Shown one piece after another: positions 16,392 through 25,292 of a stretch of 64,000 bases of DNA. The translations under genes were made by a program, and so were the position numbers. Below the pieces are notes generated by a model. The model was not told the origin of the DNA. It searched no databases and was given only the letters and a program-made list of their open reading frames with translations. Positions within the stretch are counted from its first letter, which is position 1. The number at the start of each line of letters is the position of its first letter. The stretch is from Bacillota bacterium (GTDB taxonomy: Bacteria > Bacillota > Clostridia > Peptostreptococcales > Anaerovoracaceae), in contig JAFYYP010000054.1 of the NCBI GenBank assembly GCA_017557505.1, forward strand, positions 1 to 64,000. The letters run 5' to 3'.

Positions 16392-17665
16392 TATCAGTTG
16401 CCTGGATCGTATTTATCGGACTGATTCTCATAGGCTTCCCTGTCGCATTTGCGCTGGGCGGATCTTCTGTGATCATGCTCCTGATCGACAGTACAAACAC
16501 GAACATTACTATTGTTCAGAAAATGGTAAACGGGCTGGATTCGTTTACGCTGCTGGCGATCCCGTTTTTCATGGTTGCAGGAGCTCTTATGACGGAAACC
16601 AGTGTGGGCGATAAGATCTTCGCCTTTGCTGATACTCTTGTCCGCCAGTTTGACGGCGGCTTGGCCCAGGTGAATATCGTAGCATCTGTGATCACCGCAG
16701 GCATGTCAGGTACCGCTGTGAACGATATTTCCTCTATCGGTCCGATAGAGGTCCGCGCTATGGAAAAGGCCGGGTTCGACAGACCGTTTGCAGGCGCGAT
16801 CACGGCAGCGTCTTCCGCTTTGGGCCCCATTATCCCGCCCAGCGTTCCGTTGGTCCTGATTGGATCCATTATGGGTGTTTCGATTTCAAGGTTGCTGGTA
16901 GGGGGATTGATCCCGGGCATTGCCATGGCGATCATCCTGATGATCTACGTGGCTTTCATAAGCAGAAAACGTCATTATCCTAAGAAGAACGCAGCCACGT
17001 TCAAGGAGATCTCCATCTCATTCGTCAAGGCGATTCCCGCGCTCCTCATGCCGGTGATCCTGATGACCGGCTTTATGAGCGGATTCGTTACGCCTACGGA
17101 ATCAGCATGCCTTGCCGTCCTGTATGCGATGTTTCTTGGATTTATCTTTTATCGGAACATATCCTTTAAGCGTTTCTGGAAATGCATCGCAGATACAGCC
17201 CAGTTATGTTCTACGACAATGCTGATCATTGCTTCCGCAGCGGTTTTCGGCCTGGTGATCACGCAGCAGCAGATCCCGCAGAGACTGGCATCCTCCCTGT
17301 TAGCGTTAACGAATAATTACTACATTATCGTTTTAATGATGATGTTGATTATCCTTATCCTCGGTTGTTTGCTGGAAACGACCGCGATCATGATCATCAT
17401 GACCCCTATCTTGATGGTCATTGCGCAGCGGATCGGCATGAATCTGGTGCAGTTTGGCGTTTTGGAGGCATTGGTCGTCACGATCGGCCTGTATACACCT
17501 CCTGTTGGAGTGGGTATGTTCCTGACGTGCAAAGTATGTCATATCAAGACGCAGTCATTCCTGCGCGAGATCTGGCCAATGGTGATCATGCTTCTCATTG
17601 CAGCGATGCTCGTAGCGTTTATTCCCGGCTTGGTCACATGGCTGCCGGATCTGGTCTGCAGATAA
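16388..17665 (+). CDS. dctM: TRAP transporter large permease (DctM family)
   Basis: A 425-residue, about 12-helix transport subunit of the IT superfamily. Seen are LLAIPFFMVAGALM, the GMSGTAVNDISSIGPIE loop and LGPIIPPSVPLVLIG, and in the C-terminal half FVTPTESACLAVLYA and LYTPPVGVGMFLTC, which mirror the N-terminal motifs (inverted repeat fold with Na+ sites). Length is typical. No terminator is visible after the stop; the promoter of the next operon begins immediately at 17666. Confidence 0.95.
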   Translation: MISVAWIVFIGLILIGFPVAFALGGSSVIMLLIDSTNTNITIVQKMVNGLDSFTLLAIPFFMVAGALMTETSVGDKIFAFADTLVRQFDGGLAQVNIVASVITAGMSGTAVNDISSIGPIEVRAMEKAGFDRPFAGAITAASSALGPIIPPSVPLVLIGSIMGVSISRLLVGGLIPGIAMAIILMIYVAFISRKRHYPKKNAATFKEISISFVKAIPALLMPVILMTGFMSGFVTPTESACLAVLYAMFLGFIFYRNISFKRFWKCIADTAQLCSTTMLIIASAAVFGLVITQQQIPQRLASSLLALTNNYYIIVLMMMLIILILGCLLETTAIMIIMTPILMVIAQRIGMNLVQFGVLEALVVTIGLYTPPVGVGMFLTCKVCHIKTQSFLREIWPMVIMLLIAAMLVAFIPGLVTWLPDLVCR

Positions 17666-17694
17666 TTGACATAGAACAATTTGTGTAGTAAAGT
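17666..17694 (+). promoter_or_regulatory. Promoter of the CoA catabolic operon
   Basis: TTGACA (17666-17671), 17 bases, TAAAGT (17689-17694), directly after the dctM stop codon. The palindrome at 17700-17709 lies about at the start site of transcription. Confidence 0.6.
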
Positions 17695-17699
17695 AATGA

Positions 17700-17709
17700 T
17701 GTAATTACA
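17700..17709. promoter_or_regulatory. Candidate GntR operator before the CoA operon
   Basis: The perfect 10-base palindrome TGTAATTACA sits just downstream of the -10 box, where bound repressor would block transcription. A one-mismatch version lies upstream of dctP at 14535-14544. Confidence 0.45.
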
Positions 17710-17754
17710 ATATTGTCTTTTCGCCGTATGTTTGGTGAAGGAAGGGTGAGATAG

Positions 17755-18900
17755 ATGAGTTACGCATATACCGAAGATCAATTAGGTTTCAGAGATCTGC
17801 TTGCAGACTTCATGCGCAAGGAAGTCGAACCATACAAAGCACAGTGGGACGAAGAAGGATTTTTCCCTAAGGACACCTATAAAAAAGCGTTCGAGATCGG
17901 CCTGCATATGATGGAGATCCCGGAAAAATGGGGCGGCGCTGGTCTGGATCACGAAACGATGGCCTTGATCTATGAAGAAGCGGGCTATTGGGACGCCGGC
18001 TTCGGCATGACCATGCTGACGACGACCGTACAGCCCCTGAAGGCTACCCTGATGTTCGGTACAGACGAACAGATCCAAATGGTCTCCGACGTTGCCGTAA
18101 ACGGCGGGTTCGGCTGCTGGGCTCTGACTGAACCGAACAGCGGTTCCGACGCGTCTTCGCTGGAAACGACATATCGAAGAGAAGGCGACGAGTTTGTTCT
18201 GAACGGGTCCAAGTGTTTTGCCACGCTCGGCGCTTACGCGGATATGATGGTCGTTTTCGCGACGAAGGACAGAAAACTGGGCAAAGACGGCGTCAGCGCC
18301 TTTATCGTCCCGGGTCATCTGCCCGGCATCATCGTCGGCAAGAGCGAAAACAAGATGGGCATGAGGCTCTCCAATACAGCGTCCGTCACGTTCGACGAAG
18401 TGCGGATCCCTGCCGCGAATATGCTCGGCGAAGAAGGAAAGGGCATGCGCATCGCATTGGCGACGCTGAACCTCGGAAGATTTGAGATCGCTTCCCTGGC
18501 GAACGGCATCACGCGCAGAGCGCTGGAAGAAGCCGTTAAGTATGCCAAGGTAAGAAAGGTATTCGGCAAGCCCATCATTGATCATCAGATGGTGACCGCG
18601 ATCCTCGCGGATATGGCTACAACGCTGGAGGCCGGCAGAGCCTTGGTCCGCGAAGGAATGGCCGCATTCGAAGAGAAAGACCCGAACGTGCGCATCATGG
18701 CTTCAGCAGCGAAACTCTTCTGCTGCGACGGCTGCGTCAAGGCTTCCCAGGATGCGATCCAGGTGCTTGGCGGTTACGGCTACAGCAAGGAGTATCCGGT
18801 CGAGAAGCTGTACAGAGACTCCAAGATCCTTCAGATCCTCGAAGGGACTCAGCAGATCCAGAAGATCGTCATCGGACGCGAGCTGAACAAAAAATATTAG
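17755..18900 (+). CDS. Acyl-CoA dehydrogenase (first copy)
   Basis: A 381-residue FAD enzyme that introduces a double bond into an acyl-CoA (or catalyses a related elimination). Landmarks: CWALTEPNSGSDASSLETT (FAD-binding strand), the FGKPIIDHQ region, VLGGYGYSKEYPVEKLYRDS and LEGTQQIQ, where the Glu is at the position of the catalytic base of butyryl-CoA dehydrogenase. Electrons would go to the EtfAB encoded in the same operon. It is only loosely similar to the second dehydrogenase at 22733-23878, so the two probably act on different acyl-CoAs. A CaiA-like role (betaine or hydroxy acid CoA metabolism) is one option. Confidence 0.93.
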   Translation: MSYAYTEDQLGFRDLLADFMRKEVEPYKAQWDEEGFFPKDTYKKAFEIGLHMMEIPEKWGGAGLDHETMALIYEEAGYWDAGFGMTMLTTTVQPLKATLMFGTDEQIQMVSDVAVNGGFGCWALTEPNSGSDASSLETTYRREGDEFVLNGSKCFATLGAYADMMVVFATKDRKLGKDGVSAFIVPGHLPGIIVGKSENKMGMRLSNTASVTFDEVRIPAANMLGEEGKGMRIALATLNLGRFEIASLANGITRRALEEAVKYAKVRKVFGKPIIDHQMVTAILADMATTLEAGRALVREGMAAFEEKDPNVRIMASAAKLFCCDGCVKASQDAIQVLGGYGYSKEYPVEKLYRDSKILQILEGTQQIQKIVIGRELNKKY

Positions 18901-18929
18901 CGACACAGAAAGAAAAGGGGAGGTGCTGT

Positions 18930-19712
18930 ATGGATTACCAAACCATTCTGTATGAGAAAACGGACGGCGTCGGCGTGGTCACGATCGACCGCCCCGAGGT
19001 GCTAAACGCCCTGAACGACCGGGTCTTTGCAGAACTCGCCGACGTGTTCCGGGTGATGCAGGACGACAAAGAGATCCGCTGTGTCGTGATCACCGGCAAG
19101 GGAAGGGCCTTTATCGCCGGAGCGGACGTCAAGGCGGAGAACCTGAATACCGTTCAGGAAGAACATGCTTTCCTGAGCGCGGGTCAGCAGCTGCTGAACA
19201 CGATCGAATCGTTCCGTACGCCTGTGGTCGCTGCCGTCAACGGATACGCGTTGGGCGGCGGTCTGGAACTCGCGATGGCCTGCGATATCCGCATTGCGGC
19301 AGAGACGGCAAAGATGGGCGTTCCCGAAGTCACCCTGGCTTCTTTCCCCGCGTTGGGCGGCACATTCCGCCTGCCTATGCTGGTTGGACTTGCCCGGGCG
19401 AAGGAACTGATCATCACGGGCCGTCACATCAAAGCGCCGGAGGCGTATTCCTACGGACTGGTGCATCAGGTCGTCAGCAGCGAAGAGCTGATGGATACCG
19501 TCATGGAAATGGCGCGGAAAATAGCGACAAGAGCGCCGCAGGCATTGGAATACGGTAAGATCGCCGTGACCGCCGGTTACTGGTGCGACCCCAAGGCGAG
19601 CGCAGAGATCGCGGTCAGCCTCCGCAGCCAGCTGCAGGCTTCGTCCGACAGAAAAGAAGCCTATGACGCATTTCTGGAAAAAAGAGATCCGAAACCCTTT
19701 ACGGGTTGTTAG
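18930..19712 (+). CDS. Enoyl-CoA hydratase/isomerase family protein
   Basis: A 260-residue crotonase-fold enzyme. The oxyanion loop GRAFIAGADV and GGGLELAMACD are present, and both Glu residues used for water addition in enoyl-CoA hydratase are conserved (GGGLELA and MGVPEVTL). It should therefore be a genuine hydratase (2-enoyl-CoA to 3-hydroxyacyl-CoA) rather than an isomerase. AAAAGGGGAGGT precedes the ATG. It is CaiD-like in context: dehydrogenase upstream and class III CoA-transferase downstream. Confidence 0.93.
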   Translation: MDYQTILYEKTDGVGVVTIDRPEVLNALNDRVFAELADVFRVMQDDKEIRCVVITGKGRAFIAGADVKAENLNTVQEEHAFLSAGQQLLNTIESFRTPVVAAVNGYALGGGLELAMACDIRIAAETAKMGVPEVTLASFPALGGTFRLPMLVGLARAKELIITGRHIKAPEAYSYGLVHQVVSSEELMDTVMEMARKIATRAPQALEYGKIAVTAGYWCDPKASAEIAVSLRSQLQASSDRKEAYDAFLEKRDPKPFTGC

Positions 19713-19747
19713 AACCGGAAGTTTTTCATCGATCGGAGATCAAAGAT

Positions 19748-20965
19748 ATGAAACCACTGGAAGGTATTAAAGTTATCGATCTTTCCCAATTCGCCGCGAC
19801 GCCTGCCGTAGGGCGCGTCCTGGGCGAATGGGGCGCGGAAGTCATCAAGGTCGAAACGTTTGCGGGCGACGGCAACCGGAAAAACGGCGCCATGTGCAAA
19901 GTCCCGAATCTCGGAGACGACGAGAATCCTGCGTTCGACGTGACCAGTCTGTTCAAGAAGTTCACTTGCATCAATCTGAAGTCTCCGGAAGGCATGGAGA
20001 TCTTGGACAGGCTTCTTTCCACGGCAGACGTGCTGATCGTCAATTTCCGCGAAGAGAGCATGAAGCGCCTCGGCGTCGACTGGGAAACGATCCACGCGAA
20101 GTATCCGCGCATCGTGCATGTGCGCTCCACAGGCTTCGGCGATCTGGGCCCCATGAAGGACGTAGGCGGATTCGACATCACAGCCTATTGGAGCCGTGGC
20201 GGCATCCTCGCTAGCCTCGGTCAGGCGGGAGGCGAACCGATCAATTCGGTTCCGGCGTTCGGAGATCTCCAGCAGGCGCTGGGACTTGCCGCAGCGACGC
20301 TGGCGGCGTTGATCGGCCGTGAAAAAACAGGCGAAGGCGACCGTATCGTAGGCAATCTTTATAATACGGCGCTGTTCATGTTGTCCTGGGGCATCCAGGG
20401 CGTCGAAGGCGGAAACGTCTATCCGATCTCAAGGCAGAACCCGGCGACGCCGACGTCGAACACTTATCCGACGAAGGACGGAAAGTGGATCCACTTATGC
20501 GGCCCGACCTATAACCTATTCTACAACAGGATCATGAAGCTGATCGGCCGCGAGGACCTTCTGGACGATCCCCGCTATAACGACTGGATGACCATTCAGC
20601 GCGAAGACCGCTGCAAGGACGTCTGCGCGATCATTGAAGAAGGCATGCTGAAGCATACGGCGGAGGAGTGGGAAAAGATCTTCCAGGAAGACGATTTCCC
20701 CTGCCAGAAGCTGTTCGATTTCAACGATATCCTGAACGACGAACAGGCATGGGCCTGCGGCGCGCTGCGGAGCGTAAAGTATCCCAGCGGCAACGAGCAC
20801 GTTTTGATCTCTCTGCCCATGCGTCTGGACAGCGTCGGATACCCGGATTACGAAGGGCATACCGCGAAGCGGCTGGGTCACGACACCAGACCTGTGCTGA
20901 AGCAGTACGGCTATACAGACGAAGAGATCGACGAAATGGTCCGGAAGAAAGTCATTATCGATTAA
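19748..20965 (+). CDS. Class III CoA-transferase (CaiB/BaiF family)
   Basis: A 405-residue family III CoA-transferase moving CoA between carboxylic acids. The start at 19748 fits the family N terminus MKPLEGIKVIDLSQFAATP and a GGAG site; an earlier TTG at 19706 would overlap the hydratase gene. FGDLQQALGLAAATLAAL places Asp173 at the position of the catalytic Asp169 of formyl-CoA transferase, and VRSTGFGDLGPMKD is also conserved. It probably activates the acid imported by the TRAP transporter, using a pathway acyl-CoA as donor. Resemblance to CaiB or to the HadA/FldA fermentation transferases cannot be told apart by eye. Confidence 0.92.
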   Translation: MKPLEGIKVIDLSQFAATPAVGRVLGEWGAEVIKVETFAGDGNRKNGAMCKVPNLGDDENPAFDVTSLFKKFTCINLKSPEGMEILDRLLSTADVLIVNFREESMKRLGVDWETIHAKYPRIVHVRSTGFGDLGPMKDVGGFDITAYWSRGGILASLGQAGGEPINSVPAFGDLQQALGLAAATLAALIGREKTGEGDRIVGNLYNTALFMLSWGIQGVEGGNVYPISRQNPATPTSNTYPTKDGKWIHLCGPTYNLFYNRIMKLIGREDLLDDPRYNDWMTIQREDRCKDVCAIIEEGMLKHTAEEWEKIFQEDDFPCQKLFDFNDILNDEQAWACGALRSVKYPSGNEHVLISLPMRLDSVGYPDYEGHTAKRLGHDTRPVLKQYGYTDEEIDEMVRKKVIID

Positions 20966-20987
20966 GCGAAGAAAGGAAAGAGATACC

Positions 20988-22436
20988 ATGGGACTCATGA
21001 CAAGCGAACAATATATCGAAAGTATCCGCGCCATGAAGCGAAATGTCTATTTCATGGGCCAGAAGATCGAAAATACGGTCGACCATCCGGTTCTCCGCCC
21101 TTCGATGAACTGCATCATAGAGACTTATGAAATGGCGCAGATGCCTGAATTCGAAGATCTGATGACCGCCGAATCCCATCTGATCCATGAGAAGGTCAAC
21201 CGGTTCAGCCATATCGATATGACCAAGGAAGACCTGATGAAGAAGGTCCAGATGCAGCGTCTGGTCGGAAGACGCACCGGCATGTGCTACCAGCGCTGCG
21301 TTACGATGGACGGCGGGAATTCCCTGTACAGCACGACCTACGAGATCGATCAGAAGTACGGAACCCATTACCACGAGAATTTCGTCAATTGGTTTAAGAG
21401 GGTCCAGAAGGAAGACCTGTATGTCTGCGTGGGTATCACGGACCCCAAGGGTGACCGGAGCAAGAGCCCAGTGGACCAGGCGGATCCGGATCTGTTCCTT
21501 CACGTCGTGGAGCGCAGACCGGACGGCGTCGTGATCAACGGAGCGAAACTGCATCTGACCAGCTGCGTCAACGCCCATGAGATCTTCGTCATGCCGACCA
21601 TGAGCCTGAAACCCGGGGCGGAAGATTACGCGATCAGCGCGGCCATCCCCATGGACGATCCCGGGATCACGCTGATCATCGACCACAACTCCTGCGACCT
21701 TCGCAAGATCCACAGCAAGGAGATGGATCTGGGCAACGCGAAATACGGCGGGATCGAGGCCGTGTGCGTCTTCGACCATGTCTTCGTGCCGAACGAAAGG
21801 ATCTTCCTCAACGGCGAGACCGAGTTCGCAGGGATCCTGGTGGACCGGTTCGCGACATATCACAGAAACAGCTACGGCGGATGCAAGCCGGGCACCGGAG
21901 ATGTGCTGATCGGCGCCTGCAGCCTGCTGTCGGAGTATATCGGGACGAATAAGGCGGCCCACATCAAGGATAAACTGGTCGAGATGACCCATCTGAACGA
22001 AACGCTCTGGGCGTGCGGCGTGGCTAGTTCCGCGGCCGGTTATCAGATGCCTGCCGGGAACTGGATGATCGACCCGATGCTTGCGAATATTTGCAAACTG
22101 AACGTTACGAGGTTCCCCTACGAGATCTGCCATCTTGCGGAGGAGATCGCCGGCGGGCTGCTGGTTACGATGCCGTCCCAGGCGGATTTCGAGAACCCCG
22201 AGACCGGTCCGTATCTGCGCAAGTTCCTGCAAGGCGCGAACGGCGTGAGCGCGGAAGATAAAGTCCGCGCGCTGAGGCTGATCGAAACGATGACGAGAGG
22301 CGCCGGCGCCGTAGGGTACCTTACGGAATCTATGCACGGCGCGGGATCTCCGGCCGCGCAGAAGATCAATATCGCCCGATATGCGGATCTGTCCGGCAAG
22401 CAGGAGTGCGCAAAGCGTCTTGCAAACATCAAATAG
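20988..22436 (+). CDS. 4-hydroxybutyryl-CoA dehydratase family enzyme ([4Fe-4S]/FAD)
   Basis: A 482-residue member of the AbfD/4-hydroxyphenylacetate hydroxylase fold. The cluster ligands of clostridial AbfD (Cys99, Cys103, His292, Cys299) are all present, here Cys100, Cys104 (CYQRC), His292 and Cys299 (YHRNSYGGCK). Residues I recall as important in mutagenesis of AbfD also appear conserved: Arg91, Gln102, Thr191, Glu257, Tyr296, Lys300 and Glu447. This argues for a working radical dehydratase or vinylacetyl-CoA isomerase and against a plain flavin hydroxylase, which lacks the cluster. The product would be crotonyl-CoA or a substituted analogue. The enzyme is oxygen sensitive, so the host is an anaerobe. 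No 4-hydroxybutyrate dehydrogenase or class I CoA-transferase is adjacent, so the substrate may not be 4-hydroxybutyrate itself. Confidence 0.93.
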   Translation: MGLMTSEQYIESIRAMKRNVYFMGQKIENTVDHPVLRPSMNCIIETYEMAQMPEFEDLMTAESHLIHEKVNRFSHIDMTKEDLMKKVQMQRLVGRRTGMCYQRCVTMDGGNSLYSTTYEIDQKYGTHYHENFVNWFKRVQKEDLYVCVGITDPKGDRSKSPVDQADPDLFLHVVERRPDGVVINGAKLHLTSCVNAHEIFVMPTMSLKPGAEDYAISAAIPMDDPGITLIIDHNSCDLRKIHSKEMDLGNAKYGGIEAVCVFDHVFVPNERIFLNGETEFAGILVDRFATYHRNSYGGCKPGTGDVLIGACSLLSEYIGTNKAAHIKDKLVEMTHLNETLWACGVASSAAGYQMPAGNWMIDPMLANICKLNVTRFPYEICHLAEEIAGGLLVTMPSQADFENPETGPYLRKFLQGANGVSAEDKVRALRLIETMTRGAGAVGYLTESMHGAGSPAAQKINIARYADLSGKQECAKRLANIK

Positions 22437-22439
22437 CGC

Positions 22440-22733
22440 ATGCTCAGGATAGGGATCAAGTATTGCGGAGGCTGCAACGCGGGATATGACCGGGTCAAGA
22501 TCTGCCGGTCTGTCCGGGAAGCATGCCCCGGCGCGCAGTGGGAATACGTGAAGGACGATACCGTCTATGATCACATCCTGCTGATCCAGGGCTGTCCGCA
22601 GCGCTGCGCAAAAACAGCGGCGCCGCGGTTTGAAACGATAGAGATATGCGGTCCCGAAGACGGTGAGGCCGCAGTCAAAAGGATAACAGCTGCATTGGAA
22701 AGTGATTCGAAAGAGAATCTGGAGGAGAAATGA
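22440..22733 (+). CDS. Small cysteine-motif protein (KYCGGCN...), function unknown
   Basis: A 97-residue soluble protein starting 3 bases after the dehydratase stop and overlapping the next gene by ATGA, so it is clearly part of the operon. It has two cysteine sites: IKYCGGCNAGYDR at the N terminus (CxxC) and IQGCPQRCAKT near residue 52 (CxxxC), plus a further Cys at residue 22. Four or five such cysteines could hold an iron-sulfur cluster or zinc. I do not recognise a characterised family. Its position directly after an [4Fe-4S] dehydratase suggests a role in cluster assembly, electron delivery or protection for that enzyme; this is inference. Confidence 0.8.
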   Translation: MLRIGIKYCGGCNAGYDRVKICRSVREACPGAQWEYVKDDTVYDHILLIQGCPQRCAKTAAPRFETIEICGPEDGEAAVKRITAALESDSKENLEEK

Positions 22734-23878
22734 TGTTTCAGTTTACCGAAGAACAGTTGTCTGTGCAGGAATTAGTGCACGATTTTGCGCAAAAGGAAGT
22801 TCTGCCTCTCGCAGAAGAGAATGATAAGCTGGGGCTTCCCAATAAGGAGATCATCGCGGCCTTAGGCGAAATGGGCATCCTGAGTCTGAACATCCCCGAG
22901 GAATACGGTGGCTCCGGTCTGGATGAGATCTCGAAGGTCCTCGCGATCTACGAGATGGGCAGGACCTGCGCGGGTACCGCCGAAGTCGTCAGCACGCAGA
23001 TGCTGGTAAATGACATCGTTTTGATGAACGCGAACGAAGAGCAGAAAGCCGAGTTCCTGCCGCGCGTTGCCGAAGGAAAGATCGGCGCGTTCGCTTTGAC
23101 GGAACCCGGCGCGGGATCTGACGCGGGTTCCATCCGCACCAAGGCCGTCCGGGACGGCAGCGATTTCATCATCAACGGCACAAAGTGCTTCATCAGCAAT
23201 ATGGGAAAAGACGAAGGCGATTTCGTCGTCCTCATCACGGTGACCGATCCGCAGAAGGGCACCCACGGCGGGATGACCGCCTTTCTGATCGACCGCAACA
23301 CGCCGGGCTTTACGGTCGGCAAGCTGGAAGACAAACTGGGGATCCGGGCAGCGAGCGTATCGGAACTGATCTTCCAAGATTGCCGCGTTCCCGAAAGCTG
23401 CGTCCTGGGCAGCGTGGGCGACGGTTTCCGCATCGCCATGAGCGGGCTGGACGGCGGCCGTATCGGCGTAGCCTCCCTGTCTTTGGGCATTGCGCAGCAC
23501 GCATTCGACTCGGCCGTGAAGTATTCCAAGGAACGCTCCCAGTTCGGAAGACCCATCTCCAAGAATCAGGGGATCCAGTGGTATATCGCAGATATGGCGA
23601 CGCGCTTGGAGGCTGCGAAACTTCTGACGTATAACGCAGCGTATGCGCGTATGAACAACAGCAAAGACGTCGTGATCGCCGCTTCGATGGCAAAGTACTT
23701 CGCATCGGAAGCCGCGAACTACATCGCCGATAAGGCGCTCCAGATCCACGGCGGATACGGATTCATCAAGGATTTCGACGTGGAACGCATCTACCGCGAT
23801 GCCAGGATCCTCAAGATCTTCGAAGGAACGAGCGAGATCCAGAAGATCGTGATCTCGAGGGAAGTGCTGAAGAAATGA
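22733..23878 (+). CDS. Acyl-CoA dehydrogenase (second copy)
   Basis: A 381-residue acyl-CoA dehydrogenase of the butyryl-CoA type. The second of two adjacent ATGs is preferred because GGAGGAG at 22721-22727 then has normal spacing. Motifs: FALTEPGAGSDAGSIRT, the CFISN core, QFGRPISKNQGIQW, IHGGYGFIKDFDVERIYRDA and FEGTSEIQ with the catalytic Glu. Together with EtfAB it could reduce crotonyl-CoA, the expected product of the dehydratase, to butyryl-CoA, possibly with flavin-based electron bifurcation. It overlaps the next gene by ATGA. Confidence 0.94.
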   Translation: MFQFTEEQLSVQELVHDFAQKEVLPLAEENDKLGLPNKEIIAALGEMGILSLNIPEEYGGSGLDEISKVLAIYEMGRTCAGTAEVVSTQMLVNDIVLMNANEEQKAEFLPRVAEGKIGAFALTEPGAGSDAGSIRTKAVRDGSDFIINGTKCFISNMGKDEGDFVVLITVTDPQKGTHGGMTAFLIDRNTPGFTVGKLEDKLGIRAASVSELIFQDCRVPESCVLGSVGDGFRIAMSGLDGGRIGVASLSLGIAQHAFDSAVKYSKERSQFGRPISKNQGIQWYIADMATRLEAAKLLTYNAAYARMNNSKDVVIAASMAKYFASEAANYIADKALQIHGGYGFIKDFDVERIYRDARILKIFEGTSEIQKIVISREVLKK

Positions 23879-24474
23879 AGTTCACGATCCTGATGGGAAG
23901 CCCCCGGAAAAACGGCAACACGGCGGCGCTGCTCGGGCCGTTCACGGACGAGCTGCAGCGTGCGGGTCACGAGGCGAAGACCTTTTGGCTGTACGATATG
24001 GACCTCACCGGATGCACGGCATGCCGTACCTGCCAGCAGGATTGGACGAAGTTCGGCTGCCGGATCGAAGACGATATGCAGCAGATCTTCGACGCGGTCA
24101 TGGCTTCGGATGTGATCGTCTTGGCCTGCCCGGTCTACAGCTGGTACTGTACGGCTCCCATGAAAGCGGCGCTCGACCGTCTGATGTACGGCATGAACAA
24201 GTATTACGGGGAAGAACGCGGTCCTTCTCTCTGGGAAGGAAAGCGCATGGCGCTCCTCGTCACGTGCGGTTATCCGCCGCAGAAGGGCGCCGATCTCTTC
24301 GCGGAAGGGATGCGCAGATACTGCAAGCATTCCCGGCTGCAATTCGACGGCATGCATGCAGAGCATGATTTGGGTTATAAATCGGTGTTTATGGACGCAG
24401 AGAAAGAACTGCGCGTAAGAGAATGGGCTCGTCTGTTGACTGCAGAGAGCGATTGCAAGGAAAAGGAGAAGTAG
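23875..24474 (+). CDS. Iron-sulfur flavoprotein (flavodoxin-like NADPH-dependent FMN reductase family)
   Basis: A 199-residue flavodoxin-fold protein. ILMGSPRKNGNTAALL is the FMN phosphate loop, and CTACRTCQQDWTKFGC (C-x2-C-x2-C-x7-C) is the compact cysteine motif of archaeal/clostridial iron-sulfur flavoproteins that carry a [4Fe-4S] cluster. PVYSWYCTAPMKAALDR is the second FMN loop. Likely a one/two-electron switch between ferredoxin and other carriers. It overlaps the preceding dehydrogenase by 4 bases and precedes etfB by 3, so it should serve the electron flow of this operon. Confidence 0.88.
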   Translation: MKFTILMGSPRKNGNTAALLGPFTDELQRAGHEAKTFWLYDMDLTGCTACRTCQQDWTKFGCRIEDDMQQIFDAVMASDVIVLACPVYSWYCTAPMKAALDRLMYGMNKYYGEERGPSLWEGKRMALLVTCGYPPQKGADLFAEGMRRYCKHSRLQFDGMHAEHDLGYKSVFMDAEKELRVREWARLLTAESDCKEKEK

Positions 24475-24477
24475 CGA

Positions 24478-25278
24478 ATGAATATCTTAGTGTGCGTGAA
24501 GCAAGTGCCGGACACCACAGAGATCAAGATCGATCCGGTCAATAATACGCTGATCCGTGACGGTGTTCCTTCGATCGTGAATCCTTTCGACGGATTCGCG
24601 TTGGAGGCCGCCGCACGAATCAAAGACAAGGATCCCAGCTGTAAGATCATCGCCATGGCGATGGGACCCGAAGCGGCGAAGAATGCGTTAAAGGAATGCC
24701 TTGCGATCGCTGCGGATAAAGCCTATCTGATCAGCGCGCGCGCGTTCGGCGGCTCCGATACGTTGGCTACGAGTTATATCCTGTACAACGCCGTGAAAAA
24801 GGTGGAATCCATCGAAGGCAAGTTCGACATGATCTTCTGCGGCAAGCAGGCCATCGACGGCGATACGGCCCAGGTGGGTCCCGAACTCGCGGAACACCTC
24901 GGCTATCCGCAGGTCTCCTGCGCGCTGGAATGCGAACTGAAGGACAATTCTCTGGAAGTGCTCCAGGAGGGCGACATCAAGAAGGTCATCGGCATCGACC
25001 TGCCCTGCCTGATCACATTCACGAAACCCAGCTTTGACCCGAGATTCCCGACGATCAAGAGAAAACTGGCTGCCAACCGTGCGGAGATCCCCGTCTTTTC
25101 CGACGCGGACCTCGAGGGCATCGACCCGCTGCACATCGGTCTGAAGGGGTCCCCGACGAAGGTAAAGAAGACCTTCGTTCCCCAGAAGAAGACCGGCGGC
25201 CTGATCATCAACGAAGGATCTGCAGAAGCGAACGCTGCAAAGCTGGCACAGCTGCTCAATGACGCGCATATCATTTAA
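24478..25278 (+). CDS. etfB: Electron transfer flavoprotein beta subunit
   Basis: A 266-residue EtfB. The N terminus MNILVCVKQVPDT and CGKQAIDGDTAQVGPELAEHLG are signatures; the latter segment resembles clostridial EtfB of the bifurcating group, though this cannot be proven by eye. It binds AMP or FAD and passes electrons between acyl-CoA dehydrogenase and NADH/ferredoxin. AAAAGGAGAAG upstream lies in the end of the flavoprotein gene. Paired with etfA 14 bases downstream. Confidence 0.95.
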   Translation: MNILVCVKQVPDTTEIKIDPVNNTLIRDGVPSIVNPFDGFALEAAARIKDKDPSCKIIAMAMGPEAAKNALKECLAIAADKAYLISARAFGGSDTLATSYILYNAVKKVESIEGKFDMIFCGKQAIDGDTAQVGPELAEHLGYPQVSCALECELKDNSLEVLQEGDIKKVIGIDLPCLITFTKPSFDPRFPTIKRKLAANRAEIPVFSDADLEGIDPLHIGLKGSPTKVKKTFVPQKKTGGLIINEGSAEANAAKLAQLLNDAHII

Positions 25279-25292
25279 GGGAGGAGACGAAG

